Source: Gemmiger_A avium
Lineage (GTDB): Bacteria > Bacillota > Clostridia > Oscillospirales > Ruminococcaceae
NCBI GenBank assembly: GCA_019114585.1
Contig: DXFE01000036.1
Location: forward strand, 1 to 12,536
Length of the DNA: 12,536 bases
Reading direction: 5' to 3'
Shown: positions 5,351 to 12,119 of the stretch, piece by piece
How the letters are laid out: each line of letters begins with the position of its first letter
Numbering within the stretch: the stretch's first letter is position 1
Position numbers and translations under genes: made by a program
The notes under the pieces: model-generated
What the model was told of the DNA's origin: nothing
Databases searched by the model: none
What the model saw: the letters and a program-made list of their open reading frames with translations, nothing else

Positions 5351-7429
5351 ATGAACCAAGCGAACAAAATCTGCAACATCCTCGTCGCGGGCCATGCTGG
5401 CTGCGGCAAGACCACCCTGGTGGAATCTCTGCTCTACACCACCGGTGCGCTGGAGCGCATGGGTCGTGTGGAGGACGGCAACACCGTCTGCGACTTCGAC
5501 CCCGAGGAGGCCAAGCGCCACGCCTCGCTGTCGGCCGCAGTGGCGCCCGTGCAGTACGAGGACATCAAGCTGAACCTGATCGATGTGCCCGGCCTGTTTG
5601 ATTTTGAGGTGGGCATGTACGAGGGCCTGCCCGCGGTGGAAAGCGTTCTGATCTGCGTGTCCGGCCGCAGCGGCGTGTCGGTAGGCGCGGAAAAGGCCTA
5701 CAAGATGGCCGAAAAGCAGGGCAAGAGCCGCATGATCTTCATCTCCAAGATGGACCTGGAGAATGCCAACTTCTATAAGATTCTGGAGGATCTGAAAACC
5801 CGTTTCGGTCCGTCCATCTGCCCCTGCGTGGTGCCGGTGCGTCTGGACGACGGCACGGTTGCCTATGTAAACCTGTTCAGCCAGAAGGCTTTCAAGTATG
5901 AGGGCGGCAAGCAGATCCAGATCGAACTGCCCAACATGGGCCACCGTCTGGAAGGCCTGGTGGAAGCCATGAGCGAAGCCGTGGCCGAAACCGACGACGC
6001 GCTGATGGAGAAGTTCTTTGAGGGCGAGCCCTTTACCACCGAGGAAATCGTGGAAGGCATGCGCCTGGGCGTTAAGAACGGCATCATCACCCCGGTGTTC
6101 TGCGGCAGCCCTGTAAACCTGCAGGCGCTGGATATGCTGCTGCTCAACATGGTCCGTCTGCTGCCCAGCGCCGAGCGCGCGGGCGGCCGTACCGGCGTCA
6201 ACGCCGACGGCGAAGAGGTGGAGTTCAAGTGCGATGAGGCCGAGCCCACCGCCGTATACGTATATAAAACGGTGGCCGATCCCTTTGTGGGCAAGCTGAG
6301 CTATGTGCGTGTGCTCAGCGGCAAGTTGACCGCATCCAGCACCCTGGTCAACGCCCGTACCGGCGAGACCGAGCGTCTGGGCAAGCTGCTCACCGTGCGC
6401 GGCAAAAAGCAGACCGATGCCGAAATGATCCCCGCCGGCGATATGGGTGCGATCACCAAGCTGCCCGCCGCCCAGACCGGGGATACCCTGTGCGACCCCG
6501 CCCGCGTGGCGGCGCTGCCCAGCCCGTCCTTCCCGGTGCCCACCCTGTCCATGGCGGTCAAGGTGGCCAAGAAAGGGGATGAGGGCAAGATCGGCGCGGC
6601 TCTGGCCCGCCTGATCGAGGAAGATCCCACCGTCCGCTACCGTGTGGACAGCGAGACCGGCCAGCAGCTGCTGAGCGGCCTGGGCGAACAGCACCTGGAC
6701 GTGGTGGTGGCCAAGCTGAAAGCCAAGTTCGGCGTGGAGATCACCCTGGAAACGCCGCGTGTGGCCTATCGTGAGTCCATCCGCAAGAAGTGCAAGGCCC
6801 AGGGCCGCCACAAGAAGCAGACCGGCGGTCATGGCCAGTTCGGTGACGTGTGGATCGAGTTCGAGCCCTGCGACAGCGAAGAGTTGGTCTTTGAAGAGAA
6901 GGTGTTCGGCGGCAGCGTGCCCAAGAACTACTTCCCCGCCGTGGAAAAGGGCCTGCATCAGGCGTCCGCCCATGGCGTGCTGGCCGGTTACCCGGTGGTG
7001 GGCCTGAAAGCCACCCTGCTGGACGGCAGCTATCACCCGGTAGACTCCAGCGAAATGGCCTTCATCATGGCGGCCAAGCTGGCCTATAAGGCGGCTCTGC
7101 CCCAGGCAGGCCCCATCCTGCTGGAGCCGGTGGGCACCCTGAAAGCCCACGTGCCCGGCGACAACACCGGCGATATCATGGGCGACGTGACCAAGCGCCG
7201 CGGCCGTGTGCTGGGCATGCACCCGGACGAGGACGGCCTGCAGGTCGTGGAGGCCGAGGTGCCCATGGCCGAAATGCAGGACTTCACCACCTTCATGCGG
7301 CAGCTGACCCAGGGCCGCGGCTGGTTCACCCTGGAGTTCACCCGCTATGAGCCGCTGCCCTCCATGCTGGAAGGCAAGGTCATCGAGGAAGCCAAGAAGC
7401 TGGGCAACGGCCCCGCCGACGACGAATAA
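5351..7429 (+). CDS. Elongation factor G-like translational GTPase (EF-G paralogue)
   Basis: A 692-residue protein with the full EF-G domain order: G domain (1 to about 280), OB-type domain II, domains III, IV and V. The P-loop is GHAGCGKTT (14-22). The G3 motif is DVPGLFDF (78-85) where translational GTPases normally have D-T-P-G-H-V-D-F, so Leu82 replaces the catalytic histidine. The G4 motif is SKMD (132-135) rather than NKMD. The switch I RGITIT region is degenerate (KRHASLSA, 55-62). Domain IV is recognisable from GGHGQFGDVWIEFEP (near residue 490) and the later PVDSSEMAFIMAA. It fits the EF-G-like subfamily that Firmicutes keep beside the housekeeping fusA; I infer the main fusA lies elsewhere with the ribosomal operons. 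It probably acts on the ribosome, but whether in translocation, recycling or protection cannot be told. The ATG at 5351 has GGGAGAGG about 7 nt upstream. CGT arginine and GGT glycine codons are more frequent than in pflBA, hinting at good expression. Confidence 0.9.
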   Translation: MNQANKICNILVAGHAGCGKTTLVESLLYTTGALERMGRVEDGNTVCDFDPEEAKRHASLSAAVAPVQYEDIKLNLIDVPGLFDFEVGMYEGLPAVESVLICVSGRSGVSVGAEKAYKMAEKQGKSRMIFISKMDLENANFYKILEDLKTRFGPSICPCVVPVRLDDGTVAYVNLFSQKAFKYEGGKQIQIELPNMGHRLEGLVEAMSEAVAETDDALMEKFFEGEPFTTEEIVEGMRLGVKNGIITPVFCGSPVNLQALDMLLLNMVRLLPSAERAGGRTGVNADGEEVEFKCDEAEPTAVYVYKTVADPFVGKLSYVRVLSGKLTASSTLVNARTGETERLGKLLTVRGKKQTDAEMIPAGDMGAITKLPAAQTGDTLCDPARVAALPSPSFPVPTLSMAVKVAKKGDEGKIGAALARLIEEDPTVRYRVDSETGQQLLSGLGEQHLDVVVAKLKAKFGVEITLETPRVAYRESIRKKCKAQGRHKKQTGGHGQFGDVWIEFEPCDSEELVFEEKVFGGSVPKNYFPAVEKGLHQASAHGVLAGYPVVGLKATLLDGSYHPVDSSEMAFIMAAKLAYKAALPQAGPILLEPVGTLKAHVPGDNTGDIMGDVTKRRGRVLGMHPDEDGLQVVEAEVPMAEMQDFTTFMRQLTQGRGWFTLEFTRYEPLPSMLEGKVIEEAKKLGNGPADDE

Positions 7430-7466
7430 TTCCCCGTATACCCTCATACAATGCAGTAACAGCAAG

Positions 7467-7498
7467 GCCCCGGGCAGCCCGCTGCCCGGGGCTTTCTT
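7467..7498 (+). terminator. Intrinsic terminator of the EF-G-like gene
   Basis: An 11-bp G+C-rich stem, GCCCCGGGCAG (7467-7477) and CTGCCCGGGGC (7482-7492), has a 4-nt loop and is followed by TTTCTT. It begins 37 nt after the stop codon. Confidence 0.85.
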
Positions 7499-7657
7499 GC
7501 GGCCCTGCGCAGAACCTGTCGGCCGCAGCCCCGCCGCGTCAGTGGGCCCCTTGCGCGGTGTTAGGTTGTTGTGCCGCCGGTTTGGCGGAGAGCGGTGCGT
7601 GCTCTGTCAAAAAAGAAAGTCGTTTTTTGTTTATCTGTCCAAAAATACCCACTTTGG
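7499..7657. other. Intergenic stretch without a recognisable gene
   Basis: This is the central part of a gap of more than 300 nt between the EF-G-like gene and greA. It shows small inverted repeats (TGCGGCC/GGCCGCA at 7498-7527, CCGCC/GGCGG at 7574-7588, CAAAAAA/TTTTTTG at 7608-7629) but no convincing reading frame, ribosome site or promoter of its own. The A+T-rich end (7608-7657) resembles upstream promoter DNA for greA. Confidence 0.4.
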
Positions 7658-7686
7658 TTGACAGAAGTATGTGCGTAGGCTATAAT
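7658..7686 (+). promoter_or_regulatory. Perfect consensus sigma-A promoter of greA
   Basis: TTGACA (7658-7663) and TATAAT (7681-7686) match both hexamers exactly with the optimal 17-nt spacer, and A/T-rich DNA lies upstream. The transcription start is expected near 7693. This predicts strong constitutive expression of greA. Confidence 0.88.
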
Positions 7687-7696
7687 ATCAAAATTA

Positions 7697-7737
7697 GCGG
7701 GGCGGACGCCCGGAGGGAAAGTTGTCCAAGCCCCCGC
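7697..7737 (+). promoter_or_regulatory. 5' leader stem-loop of greA
   Basis: GCGGGG (7697-7702) pairs with CCCCGC (7732-7737), and inside it GGAC (7704-7707) pairs with GTCC (7724-7727). The stem starts about 4 nt after the predicted transcription start and ends 5 nt before the AAGGAG ribosome site (7743-7748). Confidence 0.45.
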
Positions 7738-7752
7738 AAAGCAAGGAGTGAA

Positions 7753-8244
7753 ATGGATACTATGGCGAAAGAGATCGTGATCAGCCGGTCGGGTCTGACC
7801 GCTTTGGAGCAGGAACTGGAAGAACTCAAGACGGTGCGCCGTAAGGACGTGGCGGAGAAGATCAAGACCGCCCGCGGCTTTGGTGACCTGTCCGAGAACA
7901 GCGAGTACGACGAGGCCAAGAATGAACAGGCCTTTATCGAGAGCCGGATCGCCCAGCTGGAGGCCATGCTCAAGCACGTGCGGGTGATCGACAACGAGGA
8001 TCTGAATCTGGACGCGGTGTCGGTGGGCTCCCATGTGAAGATCGAGGACGAAGACGGCGACGTGGACGAATACGACATCGTGGGTTCCACAGAGGCCGAT
8101 CCGATGAACGGCAAAATCAGCGACGAGAGCCCGGTGGGCGCGGGTCTGCTGGGCAAAAAGGTGGGCGAAACCGCCGAGATCCAGCTGCCCAACGGCGCTA
8201 CCTGCGTGTACAAGATCCTGGAGATCTCCCGCGCGCAGCTGTAA
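7753..8244 (+). CDS. greA: Transcription elongation factor GreA
   Basis: Binds the RNA polymerase secondary channel and stimulates cleavage of backtracked transcripts. The protein has 163 residues from the ATG at 7753, against about 158 for the family. The N-terminal coiled coil carries the tip motif GFGDLSENSEYDEAKNEQAF, with the acidic catalytic residues at Asp45 and Glu48. The C-terminal FKBP-like domain ends in the usual SPVGAGLLGKKVGETAEIQLPNG block. AAGGAG lies only 4 nt before the first ATG; an in-frame ATG at 7762 (MAKEIVIS) is the alternative start and leaves a 13-nt spacer. The gene is monocistronic, from a consensus promoter to a strong terminator. It lies just upstream of lysS, a neighbourhood seen in several Firmicutes. 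Confidence 0.97.
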   Translation: MDTMAKEIVISRSGLTALEQELEELKTVRRKDVAEKIKTARGFGDLSENSEYDEAKNEQAFIESRIAQLEAMLKHVRVIDNEDLNLDAVSVGSHVKIEDEDGDVDEYDIVGSTEADPMNGKISDESPVGAGLLGKKVGETAEIQLPNGATCVYKILEISRAQL

Positions 8245-8252
8245 TCCCAACG

Positions 8253-8290
8253 AAAAAAGAGAGGCTTCGGCCTCTCTTTTTTTGTTTTTT
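8253..8290 (+). terminator. Intrinsic terminator of greA
   Basis: A 13-bp stem (8253-8265 with 8270-8282) is capped by a very stable TTCG tetraloop closed by C-G (8266-8269). A T-run follows, interrupted once by G. This is a textbook intrinsic terminator 8 nt after the stop. Confidence 0.95.
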
Positions 8291-8335
8291 GGCGGAAAAT
8301 CCGGGAAAAAGCTCTGTACGCAGCCCGTGGGAATA

Positions 8336-8344
8336 TGCTATAAT
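8336..8344 (+). promoter_or_regulatory. Extended -10 promoter of lysS
   Basis: TGC followed by TATAAT (8339-8344) forms a perfect extended -10 element. No good -35 box is seen at 17 nt, as often tolerated with extended -10. The transcription start is expected near 8351. Confidence 0.7.
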
Positions 8345-8363
8345 ACTATCTATGTATGATATT

Positions 8364-8392
8364 GGGACGGGGTATTCTGCCCCGCCCATCCC
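8364..8392 (+). promoter_or_regulatory. 5' leader stem-loop of lysS
   Basis: An inner stem CGGGG/CCCCG (8368-8372, 8380-8384) is extended by GGGA/TCCC (8364-8367, 8389-8392) across an internal loop. It lies between the promoter and the GGGAGG ribosome site (8407-8412). The whole leader is only about 70 nt, too short for a T-box. Confidence 0.4.
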
Positions 8393-8420
8393 ATAAAGTG
8401 AAAAACGGGAGGAATCCTTG

Positions 8421-10430
8421 ATGGAACAGAACGAGAACACGACCAACGCCCGCCAGCCGGAGAACGGCGCGGCGGAACCTTCCTACAGCGAACTGGTAGC
8501 GGTGCGCCGGGAAAAGCTGGCCGCGCTGCAGCAGGCCGGCCAGGACCCCTTTGAGCGTACCAGCTGGCCCCAGAGCGATTACGCCCAGCCGGTCAAGGAC
8601 GCCTTTGTGGATCCGGCCGAGGGCGAGCACGGCCCGGCTGTCTGCATGGCGGGCCGCATGATGAGCAAGCGGGTCATGGGCAAGGCCAGCTTTGCCGACC
8701 TGCGGGACTGCACCGGCCGCATCCAGCTGTATGTGCGCCGCGAGGACGTGGGCGTTGACGAGTACCAGGCTTTCAAGAAGTTTGACATCGGCGACATCGT
8801 GGGTGTCTGCGGCTTTGTGTTCCGCACCAAGATGGGCGAGATCAGCGTCCACGTCACCGAGATCGTGCTGCTGAGCAAGAGCCTGCTGCCCCTGCCCGAG
8901 AAGTTCCACGGCCTGAAGGATCAGGAGACCCGTTACCGTCAGCGCTATGTGGACCTGATCATGAACCCGGAAGTCCGCAAGACCTTCGAGGTCCGCAGCG
9001 GCTTTATCCGCTATATGCGCCGTTACCTGGATGAGCGTGGCTACATGGAGGTGGAAACCCCCGTGCTGAACACCATCGCCGGCGGCGCGGCGGCCCGGCC
9101 TTTCATCACCCACCACAACACCCTGGACATCGACATGTACATGCGCATCGCCACCGAGCTGCCCCTGAAGCGGCTGATCATCGGCGGCATCGATCGTGTG
9201 TACGAGATTGGCCGTATCTTCCGCAATGAGGGCATGGACCCCAAGCATAACCCCGAGTTCACCACCGTGGAGCTGTACCAGGCCTACGCCGACTTCCACA
9301 CCATGATGGACATTGCCGAGGGCATTCTGTCCGGTGCGGCCAAGGAACTGCTGGGCACCTACCAGGTGCAGTGGCAGGGCGAAACCATCGACCTGACCCC
9401 GGGCTGGCGCCGCCTGACCATGGTGGACGCAGTCAAGGAGTACGCCGGCGTGGACTTCGGCGCCATCACCGACGACGCCGAAGCGGTGGCCGCCGCCAAG
9501 GCCATCGGCGTGGAACTGGCCGATGCCGCGGAAAAGACCTGGGGCAACGCCCTGTATGCCTGCTTCGACCAGAAGGTCGAGGAGAAGCTGGTGCAGCCCA
9601 CCTTCATCACCATGTACCCGGTGGAGGTATCTCCGCTCACCAAGCGCAGCCCGAAAGACAAGCGCCTGACCGAGCGTTTCGAGCTGTTCATCTGCCACAG
9701 CGAGCTGGCCAACGCCTACTCCGAACTGAACGATCCCATCGACCAGCGCCTGCGTTTCCAGAAGCAGGTGGAGCAGCGTGAGCGCGGCGATGACGAGACC
9801 GAGATGATGGATGAAGATTTCCTGACCGCGCTGGAGTACGGCATGCCTCCCACGGGCGGCATGGGCATGGGTATCGACCGCTGCGTCATGATGCTCACCA
9901 ATTCCAGCACCATCCGGGAAGTCATTCTGTTCCCCACTATGAAGCCGCTGGGCACGGGCGAGGCGGCCAAGAAGGAAACCGAAGCCGCTCCGGCCCCGGC
10001 TGCGGCCCCTGCCGCACCCACCGCGGGTATCCCCGCCCCGGCCATCGATACCCTGGATCTGTCCAAGGTGGAGATCGAGCCGCTGTTCCAGGATATGGTG
10101 GACTTCGAGACCTTCAGCCGGTCGGACTTCCGCACCGTGAAGGTCACCAAGTGCTGGGCCGTGCCCAAGAGCAAAAAGCTGCTGGCCTTTGAGCTGAACG
10201 ACGGCAGCGGCACCCCCCGTGTGATCCTGAGCGGTATCCACGAGTACTACGAGCCGGAGCAGCTGGTGGGCCGTACCCTGGTGGCCATCACCAACCTGCC
10301 GCCCCGCAAGATGATGGGCATCGATTCCTGCGGTATGCTGATCAGCGCCGTGCACAGCGAACAGGGCGAGGAGCGCCTGAACCTGCTGATGCTGGACGAC
10401 CGCATCCCCGCCGGCGCGAAGCTGTATTGA
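8421..10430 (+). CDS. lysS: Lysyl-tRNA synthetase (class II) with C-terminal tRNA-binding domain
   Basis: Charges tRNA-Lys with lysine. The protein has 669 residues, against about 500 for ordinary bacterial LysRS. An N-terminal OB-fold anticodon-binding domain (about 60-160) precedes the class II catalytic core. The core shows motif 1 near YLDERGYMEVETPVL, motif 2 FRNEGMDPKHNPEFT (from Phe267) and motif 3 GMPPTGGMGMGIDR (474-487), and closes with VILFPTMKPL at about residue 510. An Ala/Pro-rich linker (about 512-552) leads to an extra domain of about 110 residues. That domain begins near Asp561 with DFETFSRSDFRTVKVTKCW and continues VILSGIHEYYEPEQLVGRTLVAITNLPPRKMMGIDS. It is the EMAP/Trbp111 tRNA-binding OB fold usually found at the C-terminus of MetRS. 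The ATG at 8421 is preferred over a TTG just before it, because GGGAGG lies 8 nt upstream of the ATG. A single uninterrupted frame makes this a real fusion, not two genes. Confidence 0.96.
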   Translation: MEQNENTTNARQPENGAAEPSYSELVAVRREKLAALQQAGQDPFERTSWPQSDYAQPVKDAFVDPAEGEHGPAVCMAGRMMSKRVMGKASFADLRDCTGRIQLYVRREDVGVDEYQAFKKFDIGDIVGVCGFVFRTKMGEISVHVTEIVLLSKSLLPLPEKFHGLKDQETRYRQRYVDLIMNPEVRKTFEVRSGFIRYMRRYLDERGYMEVETPVLNTIAGGAAARPFITHHNTLDIDMYMRIATELPLKRLIIGGIDRVYEIGRIFRNEGMDPKHNPEFTTVELYQAYADFHTMMDIAEGILSGAAKELLGTYQVQWQGETIDLTPGWRRLTMVDAVKEYAGVDFGAITDDAEAVAAAKAIGVELADAAEKTWGNALYACFDQKVEEKLVQPTFITMYPVEVSPLTKRSPKDKRLTERFELFICHSELANAYSELNDPIDQRLRFQKQVEQRERGDDETEMMDEDFLTALEYGMPPTGGMGMGIDRCVMMLTNSSTIREVILFPTMKPLGTGEAAKKETEAAPAPAAAPAAPTAGIPAPAIDTLDLSKVEIEPLFQDMVDFETFSRSDFRTVKVTKCWAVPKSKKLLAFELNDGSGTPRVILSGIHEYYEPEQLVGRTLVAITNLPPRKMMGIDSCGMLISAVHSEQGEERLNLLMLDDRIPAGAKLY

Positions 10431-10459
10431 TTGATTGTCCGGCAGTTTGCCGGTGCTAA

Positions 10460-10500
10460 AAACCAGCAGGGCCCGTCCGGACCCTGCTGGTTTGCTGTTT
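10460..10500 (+). terminator. Intrinsic terminator of lysS
   Basis: A 12-bp stem AAACCAGCAGGG (10460-10471) with CCCTGCTGGTTT (10482-10493) has a 10-nt loop, followed by a T-rich stretch interrupted by GC. It lies 29 nt after the stop and separates lysS from ruvX. Confidence 0.88.
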
Positions 10501-10509
10501 TGCCCGCGC

Positions 10510-10538
10510 TTGAAAAGGCGGGGGATATGGTGTACAAT
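10510..10538 (+). promoter_or_regulatory. Predicted sigma-A promoter of ruvX
   Basis: TTGAAA (10510-10515) and TACAAT (10533-10538), each 5 of 6 to consensus with a 17-nt spacer, give a transcription start near 10545. The promoter sits directly after the lysS terminator. Confidence 0.75.
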
Positions 10539-10548
10539 ACTACCATAC

Positions 10549-10598
10549 GCGGTTGTGAGCCGCACAATGCCGGGAACGCGGGCGTGCAGCCCCGTTCC
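10549..10598 (+). promoter_or_regulatory. Two 5' leader stem-loops of ruvX
   Basis: A small stem GCGG/CCGC (10549-10552, 10560-10563) is followed by a stronger one. The strong stem pairs GGAACG (10573-10578) with CGTTCC (10593-10598) and, after one bulged C, GGGC with GCCC around a GTGCA loop. The strong stem ends right before AGAGAGGA (10599-10606), the nearest Shine-Dalgarno-like sequence, which is unusually far (about 13 nt) from the start codon. Confidence 0.45.
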
Positions 10599-10619
10599 AG
10601 AGAGGATACGGAATAAACA

Positions 10620-11048
10620 ATGAAGATCATGGCAGTGGATTACGGCGATGCCCGCACCGGGCTGGCCGTTTGTGACCGCACCGAGTTTCTTTCCACTCCG
10701 GTGGGGCAGATTGAAGAAAAAAGCATGGCCAAGGTGGCGGAAAAGATCATCTATGCCAGCCGGGAATACGACGTGGGTATGATCGTGATCGGCCTGCCCC
10801 GGAATATGGACGGCAGCGAGGGTGCCCGCGCGGAAAAAGCCCGCAAGCTGGCAGCGCTGGTGGAGCTGGGCGCCCAGATGCCGGTGCGCCTGTGGGACGA
10901 GCGCCGCACCACCGTGACCGCCGCGGCACAGCTGACCGAGGCCGGCACCTTTGGCAAAAAGCGCAAGCAGAAGCTGGACGCGGTGAGTGCCGCAGTGATT
11001 CTGGACAGCTTCCTGGCCTGGCGCAAGAACCACCCGGACGAGGCCTGA
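10620..11048 (+). CDS. ruvX: Pre-16S rRNA nuclease / Holliday junction resolvase-like YqgF
   Basis: An RNase H-fold nuclease involved in maturing the 5' end of 16S rRNA. The protein has 142 residues, normal for the family. Motifs in order: AVDYGDARTGLAV at the N-terminus (catalytic Asp7), IVIGLPRNMDGSEG (about 55-68), LWDERRTT (Glu94), and KLDAVSAAVIL (Asp120). All three acidic metal ligands are present. The start ATG at 10620 follows AGAGAGGA at long spacing (about 13 nt); GGA at 10610-10612 is a weaker, closer site. It has its own promoter and likely shares a transcript with the DUF1836 gene 25 nt downstream. Confidence 0.95.
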   Translation: MKIMAVDYGDARTGLAVCDRTEFLSTPVGQIEEKSMAKVAEKIIYASREYDVGMIVIGLPRNMDGSEGARAEKARKLAALVELGAQMPVRLWDERRTTVTAAAQLTEAGTFGKKRKQKLDAVSAAVILDSFLAWRKNHPDEA

Positions 11049-11073
11049 CCGCCCCGGAAAGCAGGTACTGACG

Positions 11074-11625
11074 ATGGAACAAACCTTTCGGCAAAGCCAG
11101 CTGGCCGAGCAGCTGCTGCAGTTTCATTGCCCCCGCTGGGCGGAACTGCCCGGAATTCAGCTGTATATGGATCAGCTTACCGGCTATATCAACGAGGCCC
11201 TGGCCCCGCTGGGCGTGGGCAGCGAGAACAACCTGACCAAGGCGATGGTGAACAACTACGTCAAGCAGCAGGTGATTGCCCGGCCCCAGAACAAGAAGTA
11301 CGACCGCCAGCAGCTGGCCAGCCTGCTGGTGCTCTGTGTCATGAAGCAGGTGTTCAGCATCCCGGAGGTGGACGCGATCCTGCGGGCCGGTCTGGCGGAA
11401 TATCCGCCGCAGGTGGCCTATGACTACTTCTGCGCCGAACTGGAAAACGCCCTGCGCGCCGTGCTGGAAAGCGACGACATTACCCAGCCGCCGGATACCG
11501 CTTCGGTGCCCACCGAGCTCAGCGCCATGGTGCGCCGCATCGTGCTGGCCTGTGCCGGCAAGATCTATGTGCAAAAGCGCCTGCAGTTTGCCGCCCGGCA
11601 GGAGCAGGAGACGCAGACAGTTTAA
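11074..11625 (+). CDS. DUF1836 protein with MerR-like helix-turn-helix
   Basis: A 183-residue protein that I recognise as DUF1836, a family of unknown function common in Firmicutes. The signature WAELPGIQLYMDQLTGYIN (about 22-40) precedes LTKAMVNNYVKQQVIARPQNKKYDRQQLASLLVLCVMKQVFSIPEV (about 54-99). That second block resembles the MerR winged helix-turn-helix in spacing: a recognition helix, a basic wing (RPQNKKYDRQQL), then helices ending in FSIPEV where MerR has FSLEEI. The C-terminal half is helical with no motif I recognise. No membrane segment or signal peptide is seen. It starts 25 nt after ruvX with only a weak AGG ribosome site, suggesting co-transcription. It is probably DNA-binding, with target and ligand unknown. 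Confidence 0.85.
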   Translation: MEQTFRQSQLAEQLLQFHCPRWAELPGIQLYMDQLTGYINEALAPLGVGSENNLTKAMVNNYVKQQVIARPQNKKYDRQQLASLLVLCVMKQVFSIPEVDAILRAGLAEYPPQVAYDYFCAELENALRAVLESDDITQPPDTASVPTELSAMVRRIVLACAGKIYVQKRLQFAARQEQETQTV

Positions 11626-11631
11626 TCCAAT

Positions 11632-11671
11632 AAAAAACGTGCCCTTTTCCGCAGAAAAGGGCACGTTTTTT
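11632..11671. terminator. Bidirectional intrinsic terminator (DUF1836 / DUF3842)
   Basis: A 17-bp perfect inverted repeat (11632-11648 with 11655-11671) around a short CCGCAG loop has six A residues on one side and six T on the other, so it serves both converging transcription units. It begins 7 nt after the DUF1836 stop. Confidence 0.93.
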
Positions 11672-11677
11672 CTGTGC

Positions 11678-12094
11678 TTACGCCAGCGCCAGAATGCGCT
11701 GCACCGCGTCGGCAATGTAATCGGCCAGGGGCTTTTCCTCCACGCCGGCCACCGACACGCCGCACCGGCTTACCGGTACCAGTACCTTGTGGGCCGGACT
11801 GCGGGCTACCGCTGCCGCCATGGCGGCGGTGCATTCGCCCAGCAGGCTGTCCGCCAGTACAATGCCCAGCGGGCCCGCGATCACGGCCGCCCGGGGGGCG
11901 TTTACCAGCACCGCGTTTTCGCCGGTGGCTCCGGCATTGGCGCCCGCCTTGCGCATGGCCGCCGTTGCGGCCGCGTTGGCCCCCACAGCCAGGATCTCCC
12001 GGGTGCAGCCCGCGGCCCGCAACTGGGTGATCAGGGTGCGGCCCATGCCGCCGCCCTGTCCGTCAATGATCAGGATTGGTTTTGCAGTCTCCAT
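11678..12094 (-). CDS. DUF3842 family protein
   Basis: A 138-residue protein of the DUF3842 family; no function is established to my knowledge. The N-terminus ILIIDGQGGGMGRTLI (7-22) is a hydrophobic strand followed by a glycine-rich loop, as in nucleotide-binding Rossmann-like folds. Further conserved-looking blocks are EILAVGANAAATAAMRKAGANAGATGENAV and GPLGIVLADSLLGECTAAMAAAVARS, then a C-terminal Cys111 in VSRCGVSVAG. The start at 12094 is chosen because AAGGAGA lies about 4 nt upstream on the minus strand; the frame extends further back but without a ribosome site. It begins 25 nt after the stop of the cardiolipin-synthase-like gene and is probably co-transcribed with it. A role in lipid metabolism would be pure inference from position. 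Confidence 0.87.
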   Translation of the reverse strand: METAKPILIIDGQGGGMGRTLITQLRAAGCTREILAVGANAAATAAMRKAGANAGATGENAVLVNAPRAAVIAGPLGIVLADSLLGECTAAMAAAVARSPAHKVLVPVSRCGVSVAGVEEKPLADYIADAVQRILALA

Positions 12095-12119
12095 AGGTCT
12101 CCTTTTCGCATACAATGGG

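Noticed and set aside
5273..7465. A 730-codon open frame on the minus strand opposite the EF-G-like gene
   Set aside because: Same reason: low-complexity His/Gly/Leu composition, fully antisense to a conserved protein, and its 3' end runs into the EF-G-like gene's promoter region.
8345..8420. A T-box riboswitch controlling lysS
   Set aside because: The leader is only about 70 nt with one modest stem-loop. There is no T-box sequence, no stem I and no terminator/antiterminator pair.
10101..10430. A separate tRNA-binding protein gene or frameshift at the lysS 3' end
   Set aside because: The frame is continuous through the Ala/Pro linker with no stop and no internal ribosome site, so it is one fused protein.
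8346..11033. An 895-codon open frame on the minus strand opposite lysS and ruvX
   Set aside because: It lies antisense to two certain genes, is rich in His, Gly, Gln and Ala, and has no recognisable domain or ribosome site. Long antisense frames are expected opposite G+C-rich genes with strong codon bias.
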